DNA from: Acidipila sp. EB88
GTDB taxonomy: Bacteria > Acidobacteriota > Terriglobia > Terriglobales > Acidobacteriaceae
Assembly: GCF_003858395.1 (NCBI RefSeq)
Contig: NZ_QWEV01000005.1
Span: forward strand, 744,001 to 808,000
Length of the DNA stretch: 64,000 bases
Reading direction: 5' to 3'
Positions 39,339 to 48,407 of this stretch are shown one piece after another. Position numbers and translations under genes: made by a program. Numbering within the stretch: position 1 is the first letter of the stretch; each line of letters starts with the position of its first letter. The notes beneath the pieces are model-generated. The model searched no databases, was not told the DNA's origin, and saw only the letters and a list, made by a program, of their open reading frames with translations.

Positions 39339-39667
39339 ATGCATACCGTCGTGATCCGCAAAGACGTGCTGGCACAGCATCCGGCACTCGCGCAGGCTGT
39401 CTACAAAGGTTTTGCGACGCGAAAGAGGCGGCCGTCTAGGAGTATGGACACGGCCACATCTTCAACAACATGGGGACCATGCTTCCATGGTTCAGCCACC
39501 TTCTGGAAGAGGACAAGGCGCTGCTTGGCCGCGACTGGTGGCCTTACGGCATCAAAGCAAACCAAACCGCGCTGGAAGCCTTGCTCCGCTACCAGCACGA
39601 GCAAGGCATTACAAACCGCCTGTTCACGATTGAAGAAATCTTTAAGCCAGAACTTCTTCATACCTAG
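39339..39667 (+). pseudogene. C-terminal remnant of a 4,5-dihydroxyphthalate decarboxylase-like gene
   Basis: The fragment MHTVVIRKDVLAQHPALAQA-VYKGF switches frame at the T run near 39411 to CDAKEAA. It then meets an in-frame TAG (about 39437) and continues HIFNNMGTMLPWFSHLLEED, GRDWWPYGIKANQTALEALL, and RYQHEQGITNRLFTIEEIF to a stop at 39667. This is the conserved C-terminal third of the 4,5-dihydroxyphthalate decarboxylase/ABC-substrate-binding-like family. The N-terminal two thirds are absent; the LysR gene occupies that place. The in-frame stop makes real decay more likely here than elsewhere in the window. Confidence 0.65.
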
Positions 39668-39940
39668 GGTCTTGGAACCGCGTGAAGTATCTGCAATGCT
39701 TCACACACCAAGCCCGCCTCCCTGCCCTTGGCAGCAGCCGGGTGCCGCACTGTCTCGAGGCTTCTCTGCGCTCCCAGCGTGCTCATGGAGCCGGCCACCT
39801 GATAGCGTACTCTTGCTCACGCAAACGCCTGGATCCAGAGCATCACCACAGTAGCGGATCGATGCTTGTCGGCCGCTCTGCCGACCAGGAGATAACCTGG
39901 CCGCTCATTGCCAAAGCACGGCCAGAAGAGAGGAATCGGG

Positions 39941-41071
39941 ATGACTATTTCACGCGTTGCCGGCTGCCTGCTGATTTGCCTGCTGAGCGCCGTGCACCTG
40001 CATGCTGCCGCGACTATGCTCGCGGATCGTTGGAGCCCGGAGCGTGCAAACCAGTGGTATGCCAGTCAGCCCTGGCTCGTCGGGGCAAACTACATTCCAT
40101 CGGACGCGATCAATCAGTTCGAGATGTTCCAGGCAGCGACGTTCAACCCCGCACTCAACGACAAAGAGCTGGGAATGGCAGAGTCGATCGGGATGAACAC
40201 CGTTCGTGTTTTCCTGCAGGATCAGCTTTGGGAAGCCGACCCGGAGGGATTCAAGGCCCGCTTGTCGCAGTTCCTTTCCATCGCTGCCCGGCACCATATT
40301 CGACCCATGTTGGTGTTGTTCGACTCCTGCTGGGAAACAAATCCGAAGCCCGGGCCACAACATCCCCCGATCCCGGGTATTCACAATTCAGGGTGGGTGC
40401 AAAGTCCCGGTAAGCAGCGCCTGCTCGACACACACGTAGAGCCGAAACTGGCGGCGTACGTGGAGGGCGTGGTGGGCACTTTCGCACAGGATCAACGTGT
40501 ACTCGCCTGGGACATCTGGAACGAGCCGGATAACCAGGGCGGCGACACAGCCGACGATGTTGCCGCCAAGGTCAAGCGCGTCGATGAGCTCCTGCCGAAG
40601 GCCTTTACCTGGGCGCGGAGTGTGCACCCCAGCCAGCCGCTCACAAGCCCGCTGTGGGTGGGAGACTGGCACGACCCCGCAAAGGAAAGCGCGACCACCA
40701 GGATCCAGTTAGAGGAATCGGATGTGATTTCTTTTCACGATTACGGATGGCCCGAGGTTTTCGAGAGCCGCATACAGGAGCTGCAGTCGACCGGCAGACC
40801 CCTGCTTTGCACCGAATACATGGCCCGAGGCGCAGGCAGCACCTTTGACGGCTCTCTGCCAGTCGCAAAGCAGTACCACGTGGCCGCGATCAACTGGGGC
40901 CTGGTCGCTGGAAAGACGCAGACTTATCTGCCGTGGGACTCATGGCAGAGGCCGTATGTGCTGGTTCAGCCTACAGTCTGGTTCCACGAGGTGTTTCGGC
41001 AGGATGACACTCCGTACCGGCAGCATGAGGTGGACCTGATCCGGCAGCTAACACAACGAGGGTCGCGGTAA
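39941..41071 (+). CDS. Secreted GH5-like glycoside hydrolase (cellulase/mannanase/xylanase type)
   Basis: 376 residues from ATG 39941, with GAGAGGA upstream. The signal peptide is RVAGCLLICLLSAVHLHAAA. The (beta/alpha)8 clan-A glycosidase pattern is visible: WLVGANYIPSDAINQFEMFQ, MAESIGMNTVRVFLQDQLW, and HHIRPMLVLFDSCWETN. RVLAWDIWNEPDNQGG carries the acid/base Glu after Asn. DVISFHDYGWPEVFESRI and GRPLLCTEYMARG carry the nucleophile Glu. The retaining mechanism and endo-action are family expectations. It converges on the esterase at 41282, with which it may act on the same polysaccharide. Confidence 0.85.
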   Translation: MTISRVAGCLLICLLSAVHLHAAATMLADRWSPERANQWYASQPWLVGANYIPSDAINQFEMFQAATFNPALNDKELGMAESIGMNTVRVFLQDQLWEADPEGFKARLSQFLSIAARHHIRPMLVLFDSCWETNPKPGPQHPPIPGIHNSGWVQSPGKQRLLDTHVEPKLAAYVEGVVGTFAQDQRVLAWDIWNEPDNQGGDTADDVAAKVKRVDELLPKAFTWARSVHPSQPLTSPLWVGDWHDPAKESATTRIQLEESDVISFHDYGWPEVFESRIQELQSTGRPLLCTEYMARGAGSTFDGSLPVAKQYHVAAINWGLVAGKTQTYLPWDSWQRPYVLVQPTVWFHEVFRQDDTPYRQHEVDLIRQLTQRGSR

Positions 41072-41281
41072 GGACGCGCTGGAAGTATGGCGCGGCATCG
41101 GCGTCACGGCAGTGCGTGCGTGACCCTATGTGGTTGCATAAGGAACGGGTACGATCGGCCTTCGTACCCTGAATTAGTCCATGATGACTAGCCGCGCGGT
41201 GTTTGGATGGTCGGAGGCCCCACCCATCCTCATGCCCGGCGGAGTGCAGCGCGCCCGGGTGGTACCAGCTCAAGGCAGCGT

Positions 41282-42277
41282 TCACCGCGCGACGAAGTGT
41301 TGGCTGATCAGCCACTGCTGAAACATCGCCGGCCACGCGCTCTCCTCGGGTATGCCGATGGCCAGACCAGCACCATGTTCACCATGCGTGAACAGATGTG
41401 CCTCAACCGGAATGCCCTTCGCCTTCAACGCTGATACGAACAGCACACTGTTCTGCGGACTTATTTTTGCGTCGTCCATGCTTTCGAAGAGAAAGACTGG
41501 TGGCGTGTGCGAAGTTACATTTTCCTCGCCGGAAAGGTATGTCTGCAGATGCTTCAGTTCCGGTCCTTCGTAGTCGCGCAGGAGGTTTCGATAAGAACCG
41601 GATGGTGGGACGCTGACCGGGTCCATCGAGATGACCGGGTAGCCCAGCGCCAAAAGATTTGGGCGTCCTTCCTCCGCATCTATGGCGTCATGGACAGGCA
41701 GGCCAAAGTCAGTCGCTGAGTGCAGGGCAAGCGTACTCGCCAGATGTCCGCCCGCAGAGAAGCCGAGCAGCGCGATGCGTTGCGGATCGACGCCGAGACC
41801 GGCTGCGCGTGCACGGACAAGCTTTAGAGCACGCTGCCCGTCCCACATGGGCACAGGGTAGCGATAGGTTCCATCTGGTTGCGCAAGCCGGTAGTACAGC
41901 ACAAATGTCGTGATGTGCAAGGTTTGCGACAGGTACGCTGCGACTGGGGCCTGCTCCCTGGCATCGGTGAGTCGGTCGTACCCGCCACCGGGAATGAGAA
42001 GAACGGCAGGCGCGGCAGACGAGCCCCCCAACGCTGGGAATACGCGCAGAAACGGGATATCCCTGCATGGGTCTTCTCCCGCTGCCCCGGGTGCACGACC
42101 CTCCCATAGCCGGAGTTCCATTCGATCTCCCGGGACATAGCAGTTGATAGACGCGATAGCAGCCGCTGAGGAATCGGCACGTTCGTGTCGCCGTGTTTGT
42201 GCGGAAAGTTGACAGCAGGAAGATAGAAGCAGAAGAGCAGCAGTCCAAACAAAGCCAGACTTGATGGGGTTGATCAT
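41282..42277 (-). CDS. Secreted alpha/beta-hydrolase, acetylxylan-esterase-like
   Basis: 331 residues from ATG 42277. The signal peptide is WTAALLLLSSCCQLSAQ. The oxyanion loop is AVLLIPGGGYDRLTDAREQA, and the nucleophile is in IALLGFSAGGHLASTLALHS. The acid region is VFLFESMDDAKISPQNSV, and the catalytic His is in EAHLFTHGEHGAGLA. This is the arrangement of the BD-FAE/acetyl-esterase group that removes acetyl groups from plant polysaccharides. Together with the GH5-like, GH3 and GH92 genes it supports a polysaccharide-degrading region. Confidence 0.87.
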   Translation of the reverse strand: MINPIKSGFVWTAALLLLSSCCQLSAQTRRHERADSSAAAIASINCYVPGDRMELRLWEGRAPGAAGEDPCRDIPFLRVFPALGGSSAAPAVLLIPGGGYDRLTDAREQAPVAAYLSQTLHITTFVLYYRLAQPDGTYRYPVPMWDGQRALKLVRARAAGLGVDPQRIALLGFSAGGHLASTLALHSATDFGLPVHDAIDAEEGRPNLLALGYPVISMDPVSVPPSGSYRNLLRDYEGPELKHLQTYLSGEENVTSHTPPVFLFESMDDAKISPQNSVLFVSALKAKGIPVEAHLFTHGEHGAGLAIGIPEESAWPAMFQQWLISQHFVAR

Positions 42278-42743
42278 TCTCGTTCTTTCGATGGCGAAGC
42301 CAGGCGTTTGGTTCTGTGAACCGCGTTCTGTCGAAATGTTGTCCGCCGAGTGTCTCGTCGTGTGGATCGTTGCGCGCTCTTAGCCCGTCGGTCCAGCACG
42401 CGCGAAATTCAAGCTTCCTGTTACGCCACTGTTACTGAAGGCTCATTTTGCGCGTTACCCGACAGCCTAGTGTAACCCTTGGTGCTCTAAGTCATCCGAC
42501 TGTGGCTTCTGCATTTGTACCCGCCGTGTGGATGCGACGAAGAAAACGAGTGGCAAAGTTTTCCAGATTCGATCTGTACTGGTTCTCCTTCTTCACTACA
42601 TCAATAGCAAGCTTGCCCAGAGGTAGCGGTTGTTCACGTGCAGGGAGCATCTTTGCCGTGTACCGACCCTGGAGTCCTGGCTTCACGCGTGCGGGACCAC
42701 CAGACCAGCAGTTCAACGCACCATCATTTCAGGAGCTCCGCCC
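42278..42743. promoter_or_regulatory. Divergent intergenic region with four GTTAC/GTAAC sites
   Basis: 466 bases between the esterase and the ferritin-like genes. GTTAC occurs at 42420, 42431 and 42454, and GTAAC at 42472, all within 57 bases. The same pentamer is clustered upstream of the repeat protein (11.6-11.75 kb) and near 27.06 kb. No gene was supported here. Confidence 0.4.
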
Positions 42744-43679
42744 GTGCCCAAGAAACTTGTTGTGTCTCCGCTCTGCCCTTCCATAAAAGTGACCGAGGAA
42801 GAATATCGCTCGGACCTCGCCATCCTCGAGATGGACAAAGCTGTTGCGCATCTCGATCGTCGCCGGTTCTTCTCGTCCCTGACCGCGTTGGGGGCAGTAG
42901 CTGCAACGGCTGGTCTTCTCAGTGCGCCGCCCAGTGCGCGCGCGCAGGCAGCGACAGGCCCATCCATTGTGGACGTACTTAATTTCGCGCTCAACCTCGA
43001 GTATCTCGAGGCCAACTTGTACATCGCTGCCTCGGGCAGTGACCCAATCAGCGTTGGAGATGGCGGCGGCGCGCCTGTGCTGGGCGCCCCCAGCGGTTCC
43101 ACCCTGGGGCTAAACCCGCAGACGCTGGCAACGTTCCAGAACCTGGCGATTGATGAGACGCACCACATCACTCTGCTTCGTGCGTTGATCTTCCAGTTGG
43201 GCGGCACGCCGATCAATCAGCCGGAGATCGATTACACGCTGGGTGGCAAGATGTCGATCACCAACGTGACGCAGCTGCTTGCGGTGACACGGCAGTTCAC
43301 CGCGGTGGGGACCAGTGCTTATACGGGCGGCGCACAGTACCTGGTTTCAAATCCGTTTGTACTTACCGGCGCGGCACAGATCCTCGGTACTGAATCGCAG
43401 CATCTTGGTGGTGTCAACTTTCTGTGCGACGCGCTCGGCGTGACCTCACCACCCGTGGACGCGCTGGATTATCCGCCCGTGGTGCCGAACACCTACTTCA
43501 CCCTGACGCCAACCAACGCGCTCTCAACCGGTCCGGCGCTTGGGCCGGTGCGCACGCCCGCGCAGGTGCTGGGCATTGTGTACGGGGTATCTACCGCTTC
43601 CACCACGACGCCCCCTGCGGGCATTACCGCCGGCGGTTTCTTCCCCAAGGGGCTGAACGGCAACGTCAAGTCGACCTAG
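42744..43679 (+). CDS. Tat-exported ferritin-like domain protein (copy 1)
   Basis: 311 residues from GTG 42744, eight bases after AGGAG; ATG 42831 is an alternative. The Tat signal is LDRRRFFSSLTALGAVAATA. The ferritin-like helical domain includes IVDVLNFALNLEYLEANLYI, LAIDETHHITLLRALIFQLG, and AAQILGTESQHLGGVNFLCD. The Glu and Glu-x-x-His pairs of such helices usually bind two metals. A conserved C-terminus GGFFPKGLNGNVKST is shared with copy 2. It is a periplasmic ferritin-like protein of unknown substrate, possibly for iron handling or desiccation stress. The next gene, a paralogue, starts 83 bases downstream. Confidence 0.82.
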   Translation: MPKKLVVSPLCPSIKVTEEEYRSDLAILEMDKAVAHLDRRRFFSSLTALGAVAATAGLLSAPPSARAQAATGPSIVDVLNFALNLEYLEANLYIAASGSDPISVGDGGGAPVLGAPSGSTLGLNPQTLATFQNLAIDETHHITLLRALIFQLGGTPINQPEIDYTLGGKMSITNVTQLLAVTRQFTAVGTSAYTGGAQYLVSNPFVLTGAAQILGTESQHLGGVNFLCDALGVTSPPVDALDYPPVVPNTYFTLTPTNALSTGPALGPVRTPAQVLGIVYGVSTASTTTPPAGITAGGFFPKGLNGNVKST

Positions 43680-43762
43680 CGCAGCCACGCCCATGCATGC
43701 AGCGCCAAGGCGACTGCGGTCACCAGAAAAAGCAGCAGGAACCAGGCAACGGAGAGAGATAC

Positions 43763-44608
43763 ATGTTGAACCAGGCAGAACAGGTAAAGCAGGATGGAAT
43801 CATCGCAGGCACTCTGAACAGGCGGCGTTTTCTGCAGGTCGCCGGCGTTTCCGCAGGCGCTGTGGGCACACTCGGGCTGGCCGGTTGCGGCGGGCTGATC
43901 GGGGTGGATCCGGAAGCAGGACCGGCACCTTCGATCGAGGATGTGCTGAACTTCGCGCTCAACCTCGAGTATTTTGAAGCGTCGTTTTACTCCTACATCA
44001 CAACGGGCGCTGGCATCCCAAGCGCAAACCTCGGGGCCAACCCGGGCACGATCACGGGCGGGGCGCAGGTCAAGTTCACGGACCCGAACGTGGCGGCGCT
44101 CGCCACCCAACTGGCCGCTGACGAACTGGCACACGTGCAGTTTCTACGCGCGGGCATGTCGTACTTTGGCCTCACCCCGGTGGATGCCCCGGCTCTCAAC
44201 CTTGCGGCGCTGGGCGCACCTACCGACGACGCAAGCTTCCTGGCACTGGCGCGACAGTTGGAGACCGTCGGCACCAGCGCTTATGAGGGCGGCGTGCAGT
44301 ACCTGGCTTCCAACATACTCGCGGTTGAGTATGCGGCGCGCATTCACAGCGCCGAGGGACAGCACGAGGCCGCCCTGCGACAGTTCTGCATTTCCAAGGG
44401 CATTACCTCTCCCGCAGTGGACAAGTACGACCGGCCCCCGGTGCTGGGCAGCAATACCATCTTCAACACCAGCGTGGTGACAGGTTTGAACACGGCACGC
44501 AATGCTTCCGAGGTGCTGCAGATCGTGTACGCGGCACCCGGCATGACCGGCGTGCTTTCGGGCGGGTTCTTCCCGAAGGGGTTGAACGGCAATGTGAAAA
44601 GCACTTAG
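43763..44608 (+). CDS. Tat-exported ferritin-like lipoprotein (copy 2)
   Basis: 281 residues from ATG 43763, with GGAG upstream. The Tat motif NRRRFLQVAGVSAGAVG is followed by a lipobox (LAGC), so it is probably a Tat-exported lipoprotein. The helical core parallels copy 1: IEDVLNFALNLEYFEASFYS, LAADELAHVQFLRAGMSYFG, TVGTSAYEGGVQYLASNI and ARIHSAEGQHEAALRQFC. It ends GGFFPKGLNGNVKST as in copy 1. The two arose by tandem duplication and have diverged in their N-terminal anchoring. A strong terminator closes the pair. Confidence 0.83.
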   Translation: MLNQAEQVKQDGIIAGTLNRRRFLQVAGVSAGAVGTLGLAGCGGLIGVDPEAGPAPSIEDVLNFALNLEYFEASFYSYITTGAGIPSANLGANPGTITGGAQVKFTDPNVAALATQLAADELAHVQFLRAGMSYFGLTPVDAPALNLAALGAPTDDASFLALARQLETVGTSAYEGGVQYLASNILAVEYAARIHSAEGQHEAALRQFCISKGITSPAVDKYDRPPVLGSNTIFNTSVVTGLNTARNASEVLQIVYAAPGMTGVLSGGFFPKGLNGNVKST

Positions 44609-44629
44609 TCCGCAAAAGGCGCGCCCCAC

Positions 44630-44663
44630 GAAGAGCCCGTCTGCATAGACGGGCTCTTCTTTT
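44630..44663 (+). terminator. Rho-independent terminator after ferritin-like pair
   Basis: GAAGAGCCCGTCT-GCAT-AGACGGGCTCTTC followed by TTTT: a 13-bp perfect stem with a four-base loop. Confidence 0.93.
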
Positions 44664-44677
44664 GCCTGCTGTCCGGC

Positions 44678-44917
44678 TTACCGTGGTTTGTTCTTGTGCA
44701 GGGAACGATCCTTCCGCTCACTGCGCAGGGAATGCTTTGTGAGACACAGGCAAGTTGCAGAAATGTGTTCTCTTGTCCCTGCTATTTCTTTCGCGCACTT
44801 GCTGCCAACGAGATTGCGCCCGCCTGGAAGTGCGACATATTGCTCCGCGTCGTAGCTGCCCAATGGGTCCTCAAGTTCAGGGAACAAGAAGCGCGGTTCC
44901 GAGGACCTCATCGTCAC
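44678..44917 (-). CDS. Doubtful small protein overlapping the LysR stop
   Basis: 79-residue frame starting at a GTG that overlaps the TGA of the LysR gene (GTGA). The first half (SSEPRFLFPELEDPLGSYDA) looks protein-like; the second half is Lys/Arg-rich and weak. It runs up to the terminator of the convergent ferritin-like pair. No family recognised. Confidence 0.25.
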   Translation of the reverse strand: MTMRSSEPRFLFPELEDPLGSYDAEQYVALPGGRNLVGSKCAKEIAGTREHISATCLCLTKHSLRSERKDRSLHKNKPR

Positions 44918-45825
44918 CGAGGGAGGTTGGGAAAGAGCGCTGGCGAGCTCTCGATCGCGAAGTCCCGGAATGCCCGCACCGCCTGCGACAGGTGCCGATG
45001 GTTCAGGTGAAGGAGCCAGAGATCAAACGTGCGGAAACGCCATTTCGGCATCACTTCGATGAAAGATGTTTTGCGCGACAGGCCGGGTAGAACGATCGGG
45101 GGAAGTTCTCCGATGCCCACACCCTGCAGGATCACAGGAGCAAGCCCCGCATAATCGTTCATGGAAAGGTAGGGCTCGAAGAACAGTGTTTCCTTCTGTT
45201 TGCCATCAACGTGTTCGAAGATCCAGCGGTCACGGGGTTTCCAGCGAGCAAACGACAGGAGCCGATGTTGAGCGAGGTCTTCCGGATGCCGAATGGGAGG
45301 GAACCTCTTCAGGTAGTCCGGCGTCGCGAGTAATTGATGGCGATAGCTGATGAGCTTGCGTCCTACAAGGGCCGAATCGCTCAACTGTCCGATGCGGACA
45401 ACGAGATCTACGCCGTCGGCGATGTGATCGACGGCTCGTTCGGCGATCAGCACCTGCACTCGGACGTCTGTATACCGAGCCTGGAACCCGATGATCAGGG
45501 GGGCCAGGAAAGAGTCCGAGATGCTCGGAGGAGCAGAAAGCCGGAGTGTGCCCGAGACCGTTGATCCATAGTTCGAAGCAATGCTCGCCACTGCATCACT
45601 GACCTGTGCCCCTCGCTCGGCATGCTCCAGCAATTCGGCGCCGACATCGGTCAGCCTGAGTCGCCGGGTCGAGCGATCCAGCAGGCGGACACCAAGTTGA
45701 TTCTCCAGTTCTGCAATACGGCGACTCAGCGTTGAAGTCGGCATCTTCATTCGACGCGCAGCCTCAGCGAAGCTGCCGGCTTCGACAACACGAGCGAAAG
45801 CCACCAGAGAGTTCAGATCAGTCAT
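44914..45825 (-). CDS. LysR-family transcriptional regulator
   Basis: 303 residues from ATG 45825, the usual LysR length. The HTH domain is MTDLNSLVAFARVVEAGSFA, AARRMKMPTSTLSRRIAELE, LGVRLLDRSTRRLRLTDVG. The effector domain includes SGTLRLSAPPSISDSFLAPL, ADGVDLVVRIGQLSDSALVG and GVGIGELPPIVLPG. It resembles the CrgA/DsdC-like group that controls divergent oxidoreductases. It is transcribed away from the NTF2-like and quinone-oxidoreductase genes, which it probably regulates through the 96-base gap at 45826-45921. Confidence 0.92.
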   Translation of the reverse strand: MTDLNSLVAFARVVEAGSFAEAARRMKMPTSTLSRRIAELENQLGVRLLDRSTRRLRLTDVGAELLEHAERGAQVSDAVASIASNYGSTVSGTLRLSAPPSISDSFLAPLIIGFQARYTDVRVQVLIAERAVDHIADGVDLVVRIGQLSDSALVGRKLISYRHQLLATPDYLKRFPPIRHPEDLAQHRLLSFARWKPRDRWIFEHVDGKQKETLFFEPYLSMNDYAGLAPVILQGVGIGELPPIVLPGLSRKTSFIEVMPKWRFRTFDLWLLHLNHRHLSQAVRAFRDFAIESSPALFPNLPR

Positions 45826-45921
45826 CCGCGGATTATCCCAAAACTGGAATGGTGAATGCCGCACTATGCCACTACCGCAACAGACGGGTCAACGCTAGAT
45901 TCACCTTCGGGGGGTAAACCG

Positions 45922-46317
45922 ATGAGTGACATACAGGCAATCACAACCTTGCTCGAGGAGTACGAACAGGCACTCAACCAGTCCGATACGGAAGCAGTGA
46001 TGAAGCTCTATGCCGCTGATGGCATCTTTATGCCACAGCATTTTCCATCCAGCGTGGGAGTCGATGCCGTACGACAGGCTTACAGAGCTGTCTTCGGCAC
46101 GATTCAGCTCACCGTCAAATTCAAAATAGAAGAGGTTCACGCGGTTTCCTCGGAGTGGGCCTTTGCTCGCACCAACTCCGCAGGCACTGTTCTGGTAAAC
46201 GCAACCGGGGGGTCTTCCGCTGAAGCGAATCAGGAACTATTCGTCCTGCAGAAGGTCGAAGGCCAATGGAAGATCGCCCGCTACTGCTTCTCGACGACCA
46301 ACCCGCCTCGCGCCTAA
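45922..46317 (+). CDS. SnoaL/NTF2-like (SgcJ/EcaC family) protein
   Basis: 131 residues from ATG 45922, after GGGGGT. An NTF2-like alpha+beta cone: [79 protein letters not shown] and [20 protein letters not shown]. Members with this pattern are small ligand-binding or isomerase-type proteins. It is 19 bases upstream of the quinone oxidoreductase gene and so in the same operon. Confidence 0.85.
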   Translation: MSDIQAITTLLEEYEQALNQSDTEAVMKLYAADGIFMPQHFPSSVGVDAVRQAYRAVFGTIQLTVKFKIEEVHAVSSEWAFARTNSAGTVLVNATGGSSAEANQELFVLQKVEGQWKIARYCFSTTNPPRA

Positions 46318-46336
46318 CGTATTCAGGAGAAAACCC

Positions 46337-47320
46337 ATGCCGGATATGAAAGCAGTCGTGATCCGCAAAGCAGGTGGTCCAGAGGTTTTAAACATTGAGC
46401 ACATACCCATCCCAACGCCGAAACCCGGCGAAGTGCTGATCCGAGTAAAAGCGTTTGGGTTGAACCGATCCGAATTGTTCACCAGGCAGGGACATTCGCC
46501 GAGCGTCAGGTTTCCGCGTGTGCTCGGCATCGAGGCCGTTGGAGTTGTACAGGAAGCCCCCGGGGGAGTGTTCAAGCAGGGCGAGGTCGTGGCGACGGCG
46601 ATGGGGGGTCTGGGGCGTGCGTTTGACGGAGGCTATGCCGAGTACACCTGCGTTCCCGCCAACCAGGTGCAGGTCATCCGTACCAGCCTGGATTGGACCA
46701 CGTTGGGAGCAATGCCGGAGATGCTGGAGACGGCGTGGGGTTCTCTTTTCCGCTCATTGCGATTGCAGAAGGGTGAGAGCTTACTTGTGCGAGGTGGCAC
46801 CACGTCTGTGGGTTTAGCTGCCACCGCGATTGCAAAGCGTCTTGGAGCCCAGGTAGCATCCACCACGCGAAACCCTGATCGCATCGACGCGCTTCGTTCT
46901 GCAGGAGCGGACCACGTGTTTCTGGACAGTGGCGTGGTAGCCGATGATGTGCGGAACATATATGCGGACGGAGTGGATAAAGTGCTGGAACTCATCGGTA
47001 CCAGTACATTGAAGGACTCTCTTGGTTGCGCTTGCGAAGGCGGAGTCGTCTGCATGACCGGCATCGTTGGGAATCAGTGGGCCTTCGAGAGCTTCGCGCC
47101 GATGGAGAGCATTCCAACCGCTGTTTGTCTCACTTCGTATGCCGGCGATTCAAAGGATTTCATGCGCACTCCACTCGAGGAGCTCGCCCAACAGATTGCC
47201 GCAGGTAGCTTGAAGCTTCAGATAGGCCGCGTCTTCCAGATCGACGAGATCGTCGAGGCGCACCGGCTTATGGAGGAAAACAAAGCGGGCGGTAAGATCG
47301 TCGTTCTCGTTCCGGGGTGA
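46337..47320 (+). CDS. Zinc-type alcohol dehydrogenase-like / quinone oxidoreductase
   Basis: MDR-superfamily NADPH-dependent enzyme, 327 residues from ATG 46337, with AGGAG upstream. The catalytic domain has [40 protein letters not shown] and [20 protein letters not shown]. The nucleotide fold has [40 protein letters not shown] and a C-terminal [27 protein letters not shown]. The zinc ligands of true alcohol dehydrogenases are absent, so a zinc-free quinone-reductase type is likely. It is the last chromosomal gene before the integrated element. Confidence 0.9.
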   Translation: MPDMKAVVIRKAGGPEVLNIEHIPIPTPKPGEVLIRVKAFGLNRSELFTRQGHSPSVRFPRVLGIEAVGVVQEAPGGVFKQGEVVATAMGGLGRAFDGGYAEYTCVPANQVQVIRTSLDWTTLGAMPEMLETAWGSLFRSLRLQKGESLLVRGGTTSVGLAATAIAKRLGAQVASTTRNPDRIDALRSAGADHVFLDSGVVADDVRNIYADGVDKVLELIGTSTLKDSLGCACEGGVVCMTGIVGNQWAFESFAPMESIPTAVCLTSYAGDSKDFMRTPLEELAQQIAAGSLKLQIGRVFQIDEIVEAHRLMEENKAGGKIVVLVPG

Positions 47321-47580
47321 TGCCGGGAGATCGCGCTTGCTGCGTCTCGCACGTTAACTTCCTGTCGGGAACATAGTCGCGCTGCAATGGCGCTGCCAGC
47401 GATCTCACCTTCGGGCTCAACAGCGGGGCAGCGGCGTTGCCGTCAAGCCGGTTTCATTGGGAGCAACCGAGAACACGGGCTGCGCGCAAAGGGAGCAATC
47501 CTTGTCATGAACGCATGCATGGCGTACGCAATGCCACGAGAATAACGACGCTTTCGTAAAGCGCTTTAAATGTGTTGATT
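47321..47580. other. Chromosomal flank of the integrated element
   Basis: No gene seen. A perfect 12-bp palindrome TAAAGCGCTTTA at 47557-47568 lies 12 bases outside the left 46-bp repeat. Confidence 0.5.
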
Positions 47581-47626
47581 ATGGTGGGCGCACAAGGACT
47601 TGAACCTTGGACTTCCACCGTGTGAA
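47581..47626. repeat. Left attachment repeat (attL), partial tRNA-Val copy
   Basis: 46 bp identical to 55445-55490. It equals the 3' portion of the tRNA-Val gene on the minus strand (CCA end, T arm, variable region, 3' side of the anticodon arm). It is followed by unrelated sequence, so it is not a working tRNA. It is the hallmark of site-specific integration into a tRNA 3' end. Confidence 0.93.
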
Positions 47627-47843
47627 TCATCTACTCTCATGTGTTATCAACAACTTAGCCTACAGTAGCGACCCTTTCAGGCCTGCAAAATCACCCTGAG
47701 TTCTCGCTATCGTTCCCGAATTGTTCCCAACTGCACCGAGTGGACTGGCCCTCACTGGAGCACATGCAATAAATGGGGTGAACTCATTCCGCAAGACAGC
47801 GCTCAGCGCTAGACTGATAAAAATTCAATCGGGAGCAGCAAAG
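47627..47843. other. Left end of the integrated element, no gene seen
   Basis: Short AT-richer stretch between attL and the first cargo gene. It would carry the promoter of the gene at 47844. Confidence 0.4.
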
Positions 47844-48299
47844 ATGTTTAAACAGTTCTTTGTCGGTGCAGCTCTCATGTTGTGCTCGGCCCAACGTCTA
47901 AATGCGACTTCCCTTGCCACTCTCAACTGCAAATCACCAGATGGGCAATGGAAATTCAATGTGGCTTCATACGTCCTCGCATCGATTCCCAACCCAAAAC
48001 TCGGCCCATATTTCACTTTGACAGTCCAGGCTGAGCAAGCCGATTTCTGGAAGGTCCGAGTTCAGGCGACAGGCTTGGGATTGCGAGAAGTTGGAGACTG
48101 CCTGCTAGCCAGCACAGATGGAATCAACATACAAGTGGGGCACGTTTCAATCTCTACAGCAGATCTAGTCAGCGGCGCGCCACAAACTGGCGACAAAGAA
48201 GCGGAAGCCTACTCGCGCATTGTGTTCACGGTTGTAGATTTGGCTGATCTCAGCAAGCCTGCTTCGAACACTACACCGAGTCAAGGGCAGCTCAAGTAG
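47844..48299 (+). CDS. Hypothetical secreted protein (element cargo)
   Basis: 151 residues from ATG 47844, eight bases after GGAG. The N-terminal signal peptide is FFVGAALMLCSAQRLNATS. The mature domain has beta character: LATLNCKSPDGQWKFNVASY, YFTLTVQAEQADFWKVRVQA, GDCLLASTDGINIQVGHVSI, AYSRIVFTVVDLADL. Two Cys (NC, DC) may form a disulphide. Family not recognised. It is the first gene inside attL and on the same strand as the DUF4145 gene. Confidence 0.6.
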   Translation: MFKQFFVGAALMLCSAQRLNATSLATLNCKSPDGQWKFNVASYVLASIPNPKLGPYFTLTVQAEQADFWKVRVQATGLGLREVGDCLLASTDGINIQVGHVSISTADLVSGAPQTGDKEAEAYSRIVFTVVDLADLSKPASNTTPSQGQLK

Positions 48300-48407
48300 A
48301 CCCATATCGGCTTGTTGGAACAGGAGCCTTGGAGAAGAATAGGCGAGGCGCAGCAGTTCAGACAGTCACGGTTTCTCTTCGACTCGGCCATCTATACTCG
48401 CATCATT

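Noticed and set aside
47581-47626. Second tRNA-Val gene
   Set aside because: Only the 3' part of the tRNA is present. The sequence after it cannot complete the anticodon stem, D arm or 5' acceptor strand.
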